Shown here piece after piece: positions 27,336 to 35,231 of a stretch of 64,000 bases of DNA; position 1 is the first letter of the stretch; each line of letters begins with the position of its first letter. The DNA comes from Mariprofundus erugo. GTDB taxonomy: Bacteria > Pseudomonadota > Zetaproteobacteria > Mariprofundales > Mariprofundaceae. The notes below the pieces were generated by a model that saw nothing but the letters and a program-made list of their open reading frames with translations, was not told the DNA's origin and did no database searches. Both the position numbers and the translations under genes were made by a program. The DNA lies in NCBI RefSeq assembly GCF_005818865.1, contig NZ_VBRY01000001.1, positions 310,001 to 374,000 on the forward strand, in the 5' to 3' direction.

Positions 27336-28799
27336 CTATTGCACAACCTTGATCAGTGTACCGCTGGCAGGCTGTTCATTGATATCCATACCGTTGAGGG
27401 CGGCCAGCTTCTCAGCAGTGAAGTGGCCGAGTACCTCTCCGTCCTTTTTGGCCAGCTGCTGCCAGCTGTCGCCAGCCTGCCAGGTGTAGAGGTGGATGCG
27501 AGGAACATCGCCATCGATTTGCTTGTCATAGTTGCGGAAGCTGCGGGAAATCTGCGAGAACTGATCGCGGTACTGCTCAAATGCATCGCGCTTTGACCAC
27601 ATCGAGACCACAAATGCCTTGCTGCCTTTAAGGAAAACATGCGAAATAATCATGGCCTGGCTTACGTGTGGTGCAGACATGCGTATCATCGCCTCTGCAT
27701 GCTGCATGCCGGACTGTTCGCCGCTTTGTACAATGCCGAATAATTTTTGGCCCGGGAAGACCTCACGCAACACCTCCTCCGGTGTCTGGTGCTTGCTCAG
27801 TTCTTTTACCTTCATCATGAAGTAGACATCTTCCTTACGCAGTCTGGCGTTGACGGCTGTCGGTGTATTGGTGATGACCCAGTCTTTCGGAAAATCCAGC
27901 TGGATACCCAGATCAGGGTGGAGGAAGCGCTGGCCGATAATGGCTCCCTGATCAGGATTATCACCGTACGGATAGCCGTCGAGTGCCGCCAGCATCTCCC
28001 TGTGGTTGACGATGCCATGCTGAAGCTGGCTCTGCTCACTGAGTTTGACCGCTTCTCTGATACGTTTTTCGGTTTCCGGATGGCTGGCAAAGGCGCCGTG
28101 GTACTCTTCTACCTTGTCACCGGCATCGATCTTTTCCTTCTTGTCCAGGTCCGCCAGGCGTTTCAGGGTTTTCAGAATGCCAATGGTGGCTTCAGGGTCA
28201 TAGCCTGCCCGCGTAATGTAGGTAATAGAGAGCTGATCGGACTGGAGTTCCGCCTCTCTGCCATAACCCTGAATCACTGCCATGGCGACCATGTCGGTCA
28301 GCATGTTCGAGCCGTAAGGGATAGGAAGAAATACCGAGGTGACAGCCATGCCAAGCTGATAGGCCTGAGCCTTGGTGTATTGTTTGACAGCATGGCGGGC
28401 TGTGACATGGCCGATTTCATGGCCAAGGACGGCGGCAAGCTCTGCCTCATTGTTCATGTGATTGAGCAGGCCACGGTGTATATAGATATAGCCGCCGGGC
28501 AGGGCGAAGGCATTGATGGTGGCGTCATCCACCACATGAAAACGATAATAGAGCTCCGGGCGATCGGCTTTGGCCGCCACCTTTTGCCCTACCTTGTCCA
28601 CATAGCGTACAAGCGGATCGTTTTCAGGCAGCAGGGGCATCTGTTTGGCGACCTGGGCGGCTCCCTGCTGTCCAAGTTCAAGCTCGGCCTTTTCGCTCAT
28701 CAGGACAAAATCGTGATTCTTACTGACCGGATTGGTGGCACAGCCGGAGACTCCGAGCAGTGCTGCGATGGTCATCAATGCAAGGGGACGGAATTTCAT
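27336..28799 (-). CDS. M48-family metalloprotease lipoprotein (BepA/LoiP-like)
   Basis: A 487-residue periplasmic zinc protease that would act in outer-membrane protein quality control. ATG 28799 begins MKFRPLALMTIAALL with the lipobox GVSGC. The M48 domain contains the zinc motif VLGHEIGHVTARHAVKQ with the third ligand in REAELQSDQLS. The C-terminal 200 residues have no TPRs, unlike BepA, and end in a LysM-like segment (WQAGDSWQQLAKKDGE, then EKLAALNGMD). The gene is 20 bases downstream of the nuclease gene. Confidence 0.88.
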   Translation of the reverse strand: MKFRPLALMTIAALLGVSGCATNPVSKNHDFVLMSEKAELELGQQGAAQVAKQMPLLPENDPLVRYVDKVGQKVAAKADRPELYYRFHVVDDATINAFALPGGYIYIHRGLLNHMNNEAELAAVLGHEIGHVTARHAVKQYTKAQAYQLGMAVTSVFLPIPYGSNMLTDMVAMAVIQGYGREAELQSDQLSITYITRAGYDPEATIGILKTLKRLADLDKKEKIDAGDKVEEYHGAFASHPETEKRIREAVKLSEQSQLQHGIVNHREMLAALDGYPYGDNPDQGAIIGQRFLHPDLGIQLDFPKDWVITNTPTAVNARLRKEDVYFMMKVKELSKHQTPEEVLREVFPGQKLFGIVQSGEQSGMQHAEAMIRMSAPHVSQAMIISHVFLKGSKAFVVSMWSKRDAFEQYRDQFSQISRSFRNYDKQIDGDVPRIHLYTWQAGDSWQQLAKKDGEVLGHFTAEKLAALNGMDINEQPASGTLIKVVQ

Positions 28800-28819
28800 A
28801 TCATTACCTCTGAGCGTGA

Positions 28820-29566
28820 TTATTCCATATCGAAGGGCGAGTGCAAGGCAAGATCGTATGTGCCGGAGCGGGACAGGCGTATGATCCCCCTCACCAGAAC
28901 GATTTGCTCCGGGGTCACGGGGGTGGGCTGTTTGAACCATTGGCGGTAGCGAACGGGTATGGTGATGCGCAGTCTGGCAAGCCTGAAACCCCACGGCTCG
29001 ATATGGGAAACCTGGCCGCGGATGACGCGAAACTGACCGATTTGATCAGCACCCGCCTGCTCTGCCGGCAGTACCCTGAAGCGATTGGTGCGCCAGATGC
29101 CAGTGCCCGCTTTGCGTGCATGCTGTTCGGCCACGATGAGTTCACGGCTCCAGCGGAAATTGGGTGCGAAGGTGTAGACATGCGCGAATCCCTTCTGCAC
29201 AAGGTCGGCATTCACCCACAGGCCATTGCGCAGATACACCTGGGCCAGTGTTCTGCCGTAGTCGTCAAACTTGTCGCGATCAAAGGCAAGTCGGACGGTC
29301 TGGCCCTGGATCATTGTATTCAGTCGTTGTCGCGCCTCATGGCCCATTGGCTGTGCCGGCTGCTGGCCATGGGCAATTTCAGGTGTATTGATGCCAAGCA
29401 GGCGCACTCTTTCGCCGCTTGTGGTGGTGAATGTGTCGCCGTCAAATACCCGGGCTACGGTCACCCAGCGATCGGACCGGATAACCGAGAGGGTGCCTGC
29501 CTGTGCACTGCTGCCGAACAGCAGCAGTATCAGTAGCAGTGGAATCTTGAAGGTAGAAAAACGCAT
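28820..29566 (-). CDS. Secreted thermonuclease-family (SNase-like) protein
   Basis: A 248-residue protein with a Sec signal (LLLILLLFGSSAQA) and a staphylococcal-nuclease domain near residues 35-165: VARVFDGDTFTTTSGERVRL with the calcium-binding Asp, RLLGINTPE with the first catalytic Arg, and DKFDDYGRTLAQVYL with the Glu/Arg region, where Asp-Tyr-Gly-Arg is conserved. An extra C-terminal 80 residues look like an OB-fold (QFRVIRGQVSHIEPWGF). It would cut nucleic acid in the periplasm or outside the cell. Confidence 0.85.
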   Translation of the reverse strand: MRFSTFKIPLLLILLLFGSSAQAGTLSVIRSDRWVTVARVFDGDTFTTTSGERVRLLGINTPEIAHGQQPAQPMGHEARQRLNTMIQGQTVRLAFDRDKFDDYGRTLAQVYLRNGLWVNADLVQKGFAHVYTFAPNFRWSRELIVAEQHARKAGTGIWRTNRFRVLPAEQAGADQIGQFRVIRGQVSHIEPWGFRLARLRITIPVRYRQWFKQPTPVTPEQIVLVRGIIRLSRSGTYDLALHSPFDME

Positions 29567-29573
29567 TCAGCGG

Positions 29574-29655
29574 GGGCGTCCTCGCGCCGAAGCCGTGAAT
29601 GAATCAGTGTTTCCGTGCGGGCCATGGACGGTCCGCCAAATCCGCATCTCCTTAA
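29574..29655 (-). repeat. Dispersed repeat, copy C (short, inverted)
   Basis: Read on the minus strand it starts AAGGAGATGCGGATTTGGCG, goes through CCGTCCATGGCCCGC and ends in a hairpin remnant GGAAACACTGATTCATTCAC plus GGCTTC. Compared with copy B, the central 80 bases are missing and the terminal hairpin loop is in the opposite orientation. Its first bases overlap the stop codon of pyrD. Confidence 0.6.
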
Positions 29656-30608
29656 TGGGTTGCCGGAGCGGCAAGTGTACCCACAAGCTCGCTGTAGCTG
29701 CGCATGTTGTGTTTGCCCAGGTAGTTGCGGATGCCGTCGAGCAGGGAGCGGCACATCAGCGGATCGTAAAACAGGCCGGTGCCAAGGCCGATGGCATCAG
29801 AGCCGACAATGGCGAATTCAAGGGCATCATCTGCATTGCATATGCCGCCCTGGCCGAGGATGGGGATGTTGTGTTTCGCAGCAATGGCTCGCGTCTGGTG
29901 AATTTTCCATAGTGCGACCGGCTTGATGGCTGGTCCTGACAGGCCGCCGGAGATGTTGGCCAGTACCGGCTGACGGCGCTCGATATCTACAGCCATGCCG
30001 ACCAGGGTATTGATGACGGAGAGGCCGTCGCTACCGGCCTCAATCACCAGGCGGGCCGTTTCTGCAATGTCGGCATTGTTGGGTGAAAGCTTTGTAATCA
30101 GAGGCTTGCTGGTCATGGGGCGCATGGCGGCAACGACGCGGGCGGCCATGCACGGGTTGTTACCGAAGTGGACTCCCCCCTCCTTGACGTTGGGGCAGGA
30201 GATATTGATCTCTATGGCGGAGACCGGGGAGTCATCAAAAATGCGTGCGATTTCAGCGTACTCTTCCGGGCTGGTGCCATTGGCATTGGCCCAGAAATGG
30301 GTCTCATGGTGTGGCAGTTGCGGCAGAATCTCATCTACGACATAACGGGCGCCGGGATTTTGCAGGCCAATTGCATTGAGCATGCCGGAGGGGGTCTCAT
30401 AGACTCTGTGCGGCGCGTTGCCCATGCGGGGTTCAAGTGTGGTCCCTTTCAGGATAACGGCACCGATGTCGCGGTTATTCCATCCTTCCACACGTGTGTA
30501 CTCCTGGCCGAAGCCGACGCAGCCGGATAGCAGTACCAGCGGTGTTTGCAGGGTCAGCCCTGCAAAGTTTACGGATAGATCTGGGGTGGAGGTGAGTGCG
30601 TCGGTCAT
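29652..30608 (-). CDS. pyrD: Dihydroorotate dehydrogenase, class 1
   Basis: Oxidises dihydroorotate to orotate in pyrimidine synthesis. The 318-residue protein has the class 1 features: an N-terminal VNFAGLTLQTPLVLLSGCVG, IEINISCPNVKEGG with the catalytic Cys (class 2 has Ser), and the FMN-phosphate loop PILGQGGICNADDALEF. The pyrDB-type electron partner PyrK is not next to it. There is no obvious ribosome-binding site; ATG 30608 is chosen by alignment with the family's length. Confidence 0.93.
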   Translation of the reverse strand: MTDALTSTPDLSVNFAGLTLQTPLVLLSGCVGFGQEYTRVEGWNNRDIGAVILKGTTLEPRMGNAPHRVYETPSGMLNAIGLQNPGARYVVDEILPQLPHHETHFWANANGTSPEEYAEIARIFDDSPVSAIEINISCPNVKEGGVHFGNNPCMAARVVAAMRPMTSKPLITKLSPNNADIAETARLVIEAGSDGLSVINTLVGMAVDIERRQPVLANISGGLSGPAIKPVALWKIHQTRAIAAKHNIPILGQGGICNADDALEFAIVGSDAIGLGTGLFYDPLMCRSLLDGIRNYLGKHNMRSYSELVGTLAAPATH

Positions 30609-30812
30609 GGGCGCAGCATAGCGCTGATTTTATTGGTGGCCTACTGTCAGTTTATTCGCTCATCCGATTGTCCCCGGGTGATGGGGGGATACCTCCCCCT
30701 TGCGGGGTATTCTTTCCGGCTATTGGATTTGTGTCCGGATATTATCATTGCAGCTGAGAGCAGGCATGCAGTGCGCAAGTCGTCTCCATATTGACAGAGG
30801 AGGAGAGATCCG

Positions 30813-31187
30813 ATGAAAAAAATGCTGATGATTGCAGCTGCTGCTGCATTTATGACTTCTGGCCTGGTGGTTACTGAAGCCGTGGCAGGTACCGAGGCCA
30901 AATGTAAGGCTTGCCATAACTTTACTGCCGCAAACAAGGTTGGTCCTGGCCTTGCCGGTGTTGTTGGACGTGCAGCGGGCAAGCATGAAGGTTTCAAGTA
31001 TAGCTCTGACCTGGGTGGTGCTAACTGGAACTGGGATGAGGCTCACCTGCGTAAGTGGATGTGCAGCTCCAAGGATGCGATCAAGGAGTTTACCGGTAAC
31101 GACCATGCTAAAACCAAGATGCCACCTCAGAAGGTTTGCGATGCAGCCAAGCAGGATGAAGTTCTTGCATTCCTGAAGAGTATCTGA
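30813..31187 (+). CDS. Small class I c-type cytochrome
   Basis: A 124-residue periplasmic monoheme cytochrome. A signal peptide ending AVAG is followed by a heme-binding CKACH at residues 31-35; the sixth ligand is probably Met in KTKMPP near 105. The pattern NKVGPGLAGVVGRAAGKHEG is common in class I cytochrome c. An odd feature is two more Cys residues (MCSSKD, KVCDAA) that could form a disulfide. A GGAGGAG site precedes ATG 30813. It stands alone with a strong terminator and diverges from pyrD; in an iron oxidiser it could carry electrons from the outer membrane. Confidence 0.92.
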   Translation: MKKMLMIAAAAAFMTSGLVVTEAVAGTEAKCKACHNFTAANKVGPGLAGVVGRAAGKHEGFKYSSDLGGANWNWDEAHLRKWMCSSKDAIKEFTGNDHAKTKMPPQKVCDAAKQDEVLAFLKSI

Positions 31188-31215
31188 GTTTTTCCTGTAG
31201 CAGGGAGCGTACGAA

Positions 31216-31245
31216 AAAAAGGCAGCCCGACGGGCTGCCTTTTTA
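31216..31245 (+). terminator. Rho-independent terminator after the cytochrome gene
   Basis: AAAAAGGCAGCCC and GGGCTGCCTTTTT form a perfect GC-rich stem with a 3-4-base loop and flanking A and T tracts, 28 bases after the stop codon. Confidence 0.9.
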
Positions 31246-31252
31246 CTGTTTG

Positions 31253-31320
31253 GGCGATGCTGATTTTACTTGTAAATAAAACGCTTGCGCGTCTGATTTC
31301 GCAGTGCGGGCGCAGGCGAT
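31253..31320 (+). repeat. Partial dispersed repeat, copy E
   Basis: Contains GATGCTGATTTTACTTG and, after it, CTTGCGCGTCTGATTTCGCA, which match the beginning and the middle of copy B (GATGCTGATTTATTGCC; CTTTCGCGTCTGATTTGGCG). The terminal hairpin is missing. It lies in the 360-base gene-free stretch 31188-31547; beyond the terminator and this copy I see nothing in that gap. Confidence 0.5.
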
Positions 31321-31547
31321 ACGGTGAGAGTTGAGTCGGTATGCAAGTGTTTGATTGGTAGTTGAAAGCAGAAAACGGTACTTTGCTTGTTCCGGATGGA
31401 CTCCGGTCTGAAAGGATCATTCATCAGCATCCCGGTTGGCGGAGTGGCTCATTCACTGGTGACTCAAACCCGGGATAGAGAGGCAGTTGTTGAGCATGTT
31501 TGGATCGGTGAAGATTGCCGGTTGTTTGGCTGGCTTTTAGGGTGCGC

Positions 31548-32399
31548 ATGTTGGAAGTCTCGAAGTTTCTGCACGGGGGGGATGTGTCTCGTAGTCTGTT
31601 GACGGTTTTGCTGGCGCTACTGGCCTCCTGCGGGTTGGCCAAGGGTGATCTTCATCCGGTGCTGAAGCATGCCGTGAATACGGTGGAAATTGCTGAGGTC
31701 GAAGGGGACGGCATCCTGGTGATTCGCCAGGTCAATCCTGTATTTCTGGTGATGGGTAGTTCCGGTATGGTGCTTGATGCGGTGCTGATCAGCAAAAACC
31801 ATGAGCGTTACGAGGAGCGGGCCGGAGCTGTGTATCAGCAATGCATGAATACATTCAGGGATACGCTGGCGCGCGAGATCGGAGGGATGGGGTATGCGGT
31901 CCATGCCGGTGATGTGAAATACTGGGATTATTTTAAGCCCAGCCAGAAAGGGCTGCGTGATCATGCTGATGCGATATTGCGCATTCGCTTCAAGCAGCTT
32001 GGTTTTTTTTCCATGGGTTTGAGAAGTGATTTTATTCCGTCGGCCTATGTGTTTGCCGAGTTGATTCAGCCCGAGACGCGCGAAGTATTGTACAGCGACC
32101 GCTTTACGGTGGGACTCGATGAGTCGATTGTCAAAATTGCTGCCTTGGCGGAAGGCGAAATCCGGCCATTGCTGGTGCCGGGCGCTGATGTTGCCTATGC
32201 AGATCTGAAGGATGTACTGGATCACCCGCAGCAAAGTCGCATGGCTTTGTTGAGCATCGCAGAGGCTGCTGCGAGGCATGTTGCCGAGGGAATGCAAGGG
32301 CGTAGAGCGCCGACATTGATGGTCTATCAGCCGGAGTTAAATAGTCACCTTTCGTCTTTGCCATCCTTTGATGCGATGCGGCAGGAGATGAAGCCGTAG
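31548..32399 (+). CDS. Uncharacterised lipoprotein upstream of the stalk-type cluster
   Basis: A protein of up to 283 residues, not recognised. A hydrophobic leader ends in the lipobox LLASC. The mature part has an alpha/beta pattern (ADAILRIRFKQLGFFSM; YVFAELIQPETREVLYSDRF) seen in periplasmic lipoproteins that compute a summed value over substrates, but no domain is certain. The start is unclear: ATG 31548 gives a long n-region, and GTG 31584 gives a more usual 16-residue leader with a G-rich site. A similar pattern occurs in the lipoprotein at 57843. It is separated from the next cluster by 268 bases. Confidence 0.65.
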   Translation: MLEVSKFLHGGDVSRSLLTVLLALLASCGLAKGDLHPVLKHAVNTVEIAEVEGDGILVIRQVNPVFLVMGSSGMVLDAVLISKNHERYEERAGAVYQQCMNTFRDTLAREIGGMGYAVHAGDVKYWDYFKPSQKGLRDHADAILRIRFKQLGFFSMGLRSDFIPSAYVFAELIQPETREVLYSDRFTVGLDESIVKIAALAEGEIRPLLVPGADVAYADLKDVLDHPQQSRMALLSIAEAAARHVAEGMQGRRAPTLMVYQPELNSHLSSLPSFDAMRQEMKP

Positions 32400-32667
32400 A
32401 GCGGTTGCCGGATGCAGGGGCAGGTAAGTTCCGTGATTTGTTGTCGATATGGTGGATACGGGGTGTGCAGAATCTTTGACACACGAGTGTTTCGTTGCTG
32501 TCAATTGTGCGTTATAGTGCCGCCCTTGGGCCTGACTTAAGGGTGTGCGCGGTTTTGCGCGGTCTGTCGCGATTGTTGAGTGTGAAATATATGTTGATAT
32601 GTGCTGCGTGGGTTTGTACTTTAAAAGTTCAGGGCGTTAATCGCTGATGTTTAACAAGGTGGGTGCG

Positions 32668-35223
32668 ATGAGATCATATCTTGACGGTAGCAGGGCTGCA
32701 CTGCGTGTGCTTTTATGCGTTTCTCTTTTTCTGTTTGTGCAGCCGGCATTCGCTGATATCGGAGACAGGCTTGAGGTAACGGAGGGGACGACCTCGCTGT
32801 ATGCAGGGCCATCTTCTGCGGCCTCAAGGCTGATGGCGATTAATGCCGGTGAACAGATGGTTGAGATGGAGCGCCAGGGTGCCTGGGTGTTTGTATCGCT
32901 AAAACGCTCCGGTGATCAGGGCTGGATCCTTGCCAGTCAGGTTCGCAAGGCGACGCAGTCAAATGTACGGGCCGCATCAGCTGTAGCCGAAGCTCCCCGG
33001 ATCAATCTCCCTGTGGCTCAGCCTGCTGCAAAAAAAGAGCTGAAAAAAGAGAGTGCCAAAAAGGCATCGCGACAAGCAAGGGTGGTAGAGCCCGAAGTGT
33101 TGCCGGTTGCGATGGAACAGGCTTCCTCTGTGAAAATCCTGCCGCCACCGGTGAATGCGCAGCCTGAAGGGGCGTTTGCTACACATAAGGTTTCTCTTGA
33201 GGATCTCGGCTTTCGCAAGGGTATTATGTTTGAGGGGGCGACAGTATCGCATGCTGCGACCTTCTTTTTTCCGGCCCCGCTCGATTCGCGCATTACCAAT
33301 GGTACACTCAGGTTGATGTTCCGTGCTTCGCCTGATCTGCATGAGTTTGCCAATATCCGTATCTCTATCAATGATACACCGCAAAAGCAGGTGCTGTTGC
33401 CGGGCGATGGCGGTATGCATGAGGTGGATGTGCTGCTGGGACCATCCGCATTTCATGGCAAGCTGGTCAAGGTGACCGTCAGTGCAGTGCTGCCGATGTC
33501 GGATGATCGCTGCTTTGACGATCGTCTGAGCAATATTTTCCTGCATATCATGCCCGAGTCATCGATGGCGATTTCCTATCAGCCGCTGGCTGAGTCCATC
33601 CGTGACGCATGGCGTCTGTTGCCGCACAAGGTCACCATCAGTCTCTCCGAAGGTGTGCTGAGTAACGAGCAGTTTGCCTCGACACTGGCGGTGATGTCGA
33701 TTCTGGCCGATGAAGGCAAGAAGGTTGAAATTGTACGTCTGCCTGTGATGGGTGATATCGTGGTTGCACCGAAGGCTGCGCTGGAAGGCATGATGGCCAA
33801 TGGCAGCCTGCGAGATGATAAGGGCGAGCCGATTGGACCAGCCGGCAAGCCGCTTGATCAGGTAAGCAACCTTGCGCTGGCGACCTTTGCCAACCGGACG
33901 TCGGTGGTTGTGACCGATCCGTTTGACGTGCAGCCGATGTATCTGCTTGATGATAACTGGAAGATGCTGGGTGCAGGCGACCACTATCGTGTTTACCGTC
34001 CGGATAATCTGCGTGCGCATGGCGGTCTGCTGGGAACAGAGGGTGAAGCGGGATTTTATTCGCTGCCGTTGACGACGCTGGGTATGAATGTGGATGCCCG
34101 TTATATCACCCGTGAAGTGAGCTGGCAGACAGTGATCAGTCCATATGCCCTGCCACTGGGAACGGAACCGGACTTTTTGAATCTTGAGATTGTGGCTCCG
34201 GTGCGCTGGAAAGATGATCCGGATTATGAGCTGTATGTGTTCCTGAATGATATTCTGGTGAAATCGGCGCGTCTTGCTGACAACGGCATGAAGCAGCACT
34301 TTACAGTCGGCTTGCCATCCGAGTATCAGAAACAGTTCAATGAAATTCGTGTGGTGATTCAGCATGATATCGAAACCGGTGATTGCCATGGTGTGATGCC
34401 GCATGATTATGTGCAGATCACTCCTGACAGTAACCTGGTCGTGAAAAAAGAGTCTACGCTGGCACCAGCTAAATTCTCTGATCTTTCCAGATACTTCCAG
34501 ACAGGTTTCGATACCTATCTGGACAAGAACTATCTCTCCCATCCGGACAAGGCCTTGCATCTGCTGGCGCGTCTGGCTGCAGACTTCCCGCTGGTCATTG
34601 ATCACAATCGCCTGCACTTTGTCGACTCAACCGAGCGGCTGAGCCCTGAAGTGCCGTTTGTCGCAGTTGGTTCGCTGGGCATGGCGGATGACGTTGAGGC
34701 GCCGGTTCGTTTCGATCGCGGTCATGTCAGGATCCAGTCGCCGAAGGGTGAATCATATTTTGATGTCAGTGAGCTTTCCAAGGTGACCGTGGCTGAAATC
34801 GTCAAGGCGCCGTTTGCCTATGGCCTGTGGGTCACGCCATCCGACAATGCGGATGAAGAGGTAAGGGATCGCCTTGAGCTGACAACCGATAACGTGGCCT
34901 TTATTGACTCACTCGGTGTGATCAAGACCCTCGATAGTTCCGAGCCTTCGCTGGCCCAGGTTTACTACCCGGATGCGGAAGACTGGTTTGACGTACTTGG
35001 CAAGTATCGCTTCTGGCTGATGGCGTTGCTGTGGTTCCTGTTGACGATGGTGATCGTGTATATCTACCGCGTTGCGCAGACCAACAAGCGTGCCCGTATG
35101 GAGGATGAAACCTTCTATCGTGAAGAAGAGGTGAGGGTGCATGGCGATGCTGCTGCACACATGGTGAGTATCGATGATATTGCTCCGACCGACTCACTGG
35201 ATCATCTTGATCAGAAGCGGTAG
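32668..35223 (+). CDS. sfz1: BcsB-like polysaccharide export/regulatory protein with N-terminal SH3 domain
   Basis: An 851-residue periplasmic protein with one C-terminal membrane anchor (FWLMALLWFLLTMVIVYIY). After a signal peptide ending AFA comes an SH3b domain near residues 28-90 (LYAGPSSAASRLMAI; GDQGWILASQV), then a Lys/Ala linker and a long BcsB-type body (RLMFRASPDLHEFANIRISI; VPFVAVGSLGMADD). BcsB guides glucan out through the periplasm beside the synthase BcsA. ATG 32668 is chosen because AAGGTGGG lies just upstream; ATG 32647 has no such site. The symbol follows the order of the published sfz cluster as I recall it. Confidence 0.85.
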   Translation: MRSYLDGSRAALRVLLCVSLFLFVQPAFADIGDRLEVTEGTTSLYAGPSSAASRLMAINAGEQMVEMERQGAWVFVSLKRSGDQGWILASQVRKATQSNVRAASAVAEAPRINLPVAQPAAKKELKKESAKKASRQARVVEPEVLPVAMEQASSVKILPPPVNAQPEGAFATHKVSLEDLGFRKGIMFEGATVSHAATFFFPAPLDSRITNGTLRLMFRASPDLHEFANIRISINDTPQKQVLLPGDGGMHEVDVLLGPSAFHGKLVKVTVSAVLPMSDDRCFDDRLSNIFLHIMPESSMAISYQPLAESIRDAWRLLPHKVTISLSEGVLSNEQFASTLAVMSILADEGKKVEIVRLPVMGDIVVAPKAALEGMMANGSLRDDKGEPIGPAGKPLDQVSNLALATFANRTSVVVTDPFDVQPMYLLDDNWKMLGAGDHYRVYRPDNLRAHGGLLGTEGEAGFYSLPLTTLGMNVDARYITREVSWQTVISPYALPLGTEPDFLNLEIVAPVRWKDDPDYELYVFLNDILVKSARLADNGMKQHFTVGLPSEYQKQFNEIRVVIQHDIETGDCHGVMPHDYVQITPDSNLVVKKESTLAPAKFSDLSRYFQTGFDTYLDKNYLSHPDKALHLLARLAADFPLVIDHNRLHFVDSTERLSPEVPFVAVGSLGMADDVEAPVRFDRGHVRIQSPKGESYFDVSELSKVTVAEIVKAPFAYGLWVTPSDNADEEVRDRLELTTDNVAFIDSLGVIKTLDSSEPSLAQVYYPDAEDWFDVLGKYRFWLMALLWFLLTMVIVYIYRVAQTNKRARMEDETFYREEEVRVHGDAAAHMVSIDDIAPTDSLDHLDQKR

Positions 35224-35231
35224 GTGGCAAT

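Noticed and set aside
27747-28949. A 400-codon open frame on the + strand
   Set aside because: Fully antisense to the M48 protease gene, which has a clear HEIGH motif and lipobox; the + frame has no domain or start signal.
32476-32518. TTGACA and TATAGT upstream of the stalk-type cluster
   Set aside because: They are 31 bases apart, too far for one sigma-70 promoter, and no better -35 was found for the TATAGT.
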